The notes under the pieces were generated by a model, which did not search any database, was not told where the DNA came from, and saw only the letters and a list, made by a program, of their open reading frames with translations. Both the position numbers and the translations under genes were made by a program. Below, in pieces: positions 21,188 through 24,670 of a DNA stretch of 24,670 bases. Origin of the DNA: Rodentolepis nana (Eukaryota; Platyhelminthes; Cestoda; Cyclophyllidea; Hymenolepididae); contig UZAE01000383.1 of NCBI GenBank assembly GCA_900617975.1, forward strand, positions 1-24,670, written 5' to 3'. The number at the start of each line of letters is the position of its first letter. The first letter of the stretch is position 1.

Positions 21188-24100
21188 GGCACATGTATAA
21201 TACATGCTCATTAGAGGGTTCTTGCTTGAACCAGATCAAAATTGACAAATCATGCTAGTGGATAAAAATTTAAAGATATATCGATCATGCTATACTGATT
21301 AATTTTCTTCAATTTCATATTTGACAGCTTCAAAAACTTTTCCCTGCAGAAATGCCGTGACCAAAATTATCTTTAGCTCATGATTGTTTCATATTATCAT
21401 GCCGTCATTATCCCTAACCATTACCATCAAATGTATAAAAAACATTAATTGCAGTGTTTCATAAATTATTAAGAATATAGGATTCATTATTCTTTATTCG
21501 ATAAGAATAAATTCATTCATGAAACATTTCTTTTCTGCGCATAATTCAATAACATGATCAATAAACCTTATCGGCTATAAGATTATATTGGTTCAGTTAG
21601 GCTCAAAAATATGAAAAAAATAGAGCTTAAAATATCTTCATGATGCATATTTGTACTTTCTTCTCGACATTATTAAAGTTCAGCAAAATAGAAGTATTTC
21701 CATTCCTGTTCCCTCCATTGAAGTTTCACTTTGATATAAAACAACCTGTCGACTCGAAACTTCAAGGAAAATGATACTTCTAACTTACCAGTTTTTTGCT
21801 TCTTGTTGGACAGATTTTTTGACTACGAACATTCACTTTTTTCTTTAATAGACATTGAATGAATTTTTTTCACTTAAAATACACGAACGTAATGGGGAAC
21901 TCAACAGGTAAGTTGGACATTTACCACTTTAATAAATTAAGCATCTCAAGGGAGATTAGGTTACTTCAAACAATCATGAGTTCCCATTACATAAGTTTAC
22001 TAAATTAGTTTACTAAGACCCTCTACATTTCAATTTGCTTGAAACGGAAGATTATCGAATTTTTCGTGCCTAATTATTGTTGAACCTGACTTGCGCGTTC
22101 ATTTCTACTTCAGTTTAGTTTGAAAAGTTTCACCACTGTCTAAATGAATTATTAGAGAGGCAGATAATTTTGATCACAATAAAATGGCATCTTCGTTCAT
22201 GAAGTGATAAGTAAGAATTTCTAATTCTAAAATACATTTGACCTGTTAGGTAACGTTACATAATTTGCAAGTGAGCCTAAATAAATGACAAAAAGTACAT
22301 TTTTAAATTAAATTTAATCTTCTCAAGTGAAACACTGTTATGCAAATAGCTATTCAGATTCTCCTATTTAAAATAACTTTCTTCCTTAATTTTGATTTGG
22401 CAGCTAAAATAATGCTTTTTTCTTCGTGACTCGAAGTAACACAGATAATAAGATGTAATTATACCGACTTTCGAATGGTTTCTAAAAGCTCTAAACTAAC
22501 TGTCCACACAAAAATCACTTTTCTCAATTCCGTGGCGCGAGAAAGTTCCAAAAAAACAAACTTTAAATATATTTTTCGTAACTGATTTTTTTCACTTCGG
22601 CAACGAAACCAATAATTAAGCTAATCAATTCTTCTATTGTAAAATAAACTTTCGTTGTAATTAGTCGGATTCAGCAAATTAACTATTATTGATACTTTAA
22701 AAAATACATGCACATACTTGATATTCACATTTTTTCCCATTTTTCGATTATTATTATTCTAAAAGAGGTATTTTTCATTACTAGAAATGTGGATTTCTAT
22801 TAATACCAACCCGTTTCATCGTTGGCACTAGCAGGCCAACTGCGCGAAAATCGTAATTGATTGTTCTGAATGTAGACTGAGATAAATAAAAACAATTTTA
22901 ATGATGTAAATATTGTAAAAATATCCATCGAATATCACTTTGATATATTGCTTATTCAAGAACTCAAATTATTGGACCGTTTGGTTACACTTGGATAGGA
23001 GGATCTTTTAATATTTTACATCTTAATTTACTTAATGTGCATTAATCTTCATTTTTTGCTGCAAAATGTAAAACTGGAATCATTGATATCGATTTTCTTC
23101 TGAGTACCTTGATTTCTCGATATCGGTGCACAAATTACCTTTCATTGATAAACCTTTGGATTTTATATTATGGTTTAATCAAATTTGATTTCTTATTAAT
23201 ATTAAGGCACTTTTGAGTGCTTTGAGCACACTGAAATCATAATCAGGTTCAGTGAAATAAATTTTGATGCGTGAATCATCCACGTGATTTTATCGTAAAT
23301 CGGCTATACTCAAAACCAAATTGTGCTTGAATTTAGTTCCAAAAGAATATAGTTTGTACGCCTTTGAAGTACACTCGATAATTATTACTTTAATTATATG
23401 TATTTAAGCCTGTCAGATTTCCCGGAGCTCTTAGTATTGTTTTTTTCCATTTGATAAAATTTCTTATCATGCCTCCAGGTCATGCCGTTAGTCTTGTTTT
23501 AAACCATTAAATAACTTTCTAATTGGAGCTTCAATTTCCTAACGCATGTTGCGCATTTATGTCATAAATAAATTGGTCGAAGGAAGTGTTAAAAGAGCAC
23601 GCATTCACAGTTCTCTAGTGCCTTTTATTGCATTCAATTCAATTAAAGGCTTCTAAAATCTTACACGTCTTTACTTTAATCATTCAAAGTTTTGCATGTT
23701 TTTGGAAGCTTTTGCCCGACTACACATTTGGTTCAATATGAAAATGGGAGTTTTATAGCAGTCAGAGTTAAATCGGATGATTACAATATTATAATACTTC
23801 CTATGTAGAAATCTTTTAACCTTTCTATTATATCTTTAATAAATATTCAAATATTGGCAATCCTTTTAGACTGGATTAAAATTTTGCAATCTATGATATG
23901 ATAGTGAAGCAGGTCACATGGAATGCATAACTCTTGAGCAGATTCCAGTCAAATCGCTTGAGCTAATGTTCTTACAATTCCCAAATGGTCGTGAAATCTT
24001 CATTTTTAAATTCTCAAGGAATTTGAGTTATTCATGTAGCGATATTTGAAATTGAATCTTAAGCCGTCAAAAATCCTCAATGCAGATTAATTCATCACGT

Positions 24101-24670
24101 TTCTTTAAAAATAAGCTGATTTTCACATTAGCACTTCTTTATCAGAGTAAAATCGTTTCTCTAGAAATTTAAATTTACTCTGAAACGTATTCAAAATGAT
24201 AGCAATACGTGGCTGACGGAAATTTTAGGTACCAATGATCAATATATCCTCATCAAAGGGAACCCGTTTTAGCATTCAGTAATAATGCTCAAATAAATTA
24301 ATAAAAAATTCATAATAGCTGAATAGCTTAATCTATCACTTAGTGCAACATTGCCTTCGACATCCTTAGACAATTGTACCATGTATGGATGTTATACGTA
24401 CTATTTCTCTGATAACCACTTCAATAAAAAATTAATGCTTGTCATTGTTAAGCCTCTAAAAATTAAGATCTAAAGTGCAATTCATTATATGAATTCGCAT
24501 ATTTTGAACCCAATATTCACTTTAATTAATAAAAATTGTGGACCTGCTTTAGCACGATTTTTTGTTGATATCAAATAATGTACCATTACGTTAATCCGTT
24601 TTTTAACTCGAAATCACCTTTGAAGACCTAATGGCAGTCGAAAAATGCAATTGACATTTTGTTCCCCCCC
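21188..24670. other. Gene-free AT-rich stretch to window end
   Basis: No open frame reaches even 60 codons here. Besides the ATG-plus-donor site at 21892, there is a short inverted repeat, GTTGGC...GCCAAC, at about 22820-22840. The window ends in a run of eight C. Confidence 0.6.
21892..21907 (+). other. Candidate start codon with strong splice donor (unproven)
   Basis: ATGGGGAACTCAACAG is followed at once by GTAAGT, giving the full consensus CAG|GTAAGT. The ATG has G at both -3 and +4. The encoded start MGNST has the Gly-2 and Ser/Thr layout of an N-myristoylation signal. A 16-base first coding exon is short but possible. No convincing downstream exon was found in the window, so a gene, if real, would continue past 24670. 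Confidence 0.12.

Overview
This is a non-coding stretch of an AT-rich animal genome, most likely an arthropod or insect nuclear chromosome. The evidence is a composition of roughly two-thirds A+T (judged by eye), no long reading frames, no bacterial-style gene packing, a diverged interspersed repeat family, and a mariner-type DNA transposon of the kind common in insects. Mariners move between species, so the host group is only an inference. No rRNA, tRNA, CRISPR array or confident host protein-coding gene was found. The window reads as intergenic or intronic sequence.

Layout. Bases 1-41 are the end of a short interspersed repeat cut off by the window edge. Two more copies lie close together on the minus strand at about 3022-3275 and 3836-4130. 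A plus-strand copy lies at about 9830-10095, another at 20907-21187, and a short remnant at about 17965-18029. From 15852 to 17148 there is a structurally complete mariner (1297 bp, terminal inverted repeats matching at 27 of 30 positions, TA on both sides). Its minus-strand transposase frame keeps the DD34D catalytic triad but is killed by two in-frame stop codons. A CpG-rich island with a polar minus-strand reading frame lies just beyond it (about 17520-17910). At 18898-18932 and 19097-19124 there are a C-rich and a G-rich tract, each a strong G-quadruplex motif, on opposite strands.

The remainder is low-complexity AT-rich DNA with a few perfect hairpins, an (AT)9 microsatellite and some weak candidate exons. 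The best of these is a phase-compatible pair on the minus strand (20643-20574 joined to 19478-19402). Nothing here works together as a pathway. The only recognisable machinery is the dead mariner, whose ends could in principle still be used by a transposase supplied from elsewhere. I found no convincing new biological system. The undescribed-looking item most worth following up is the interspersed repeat family.
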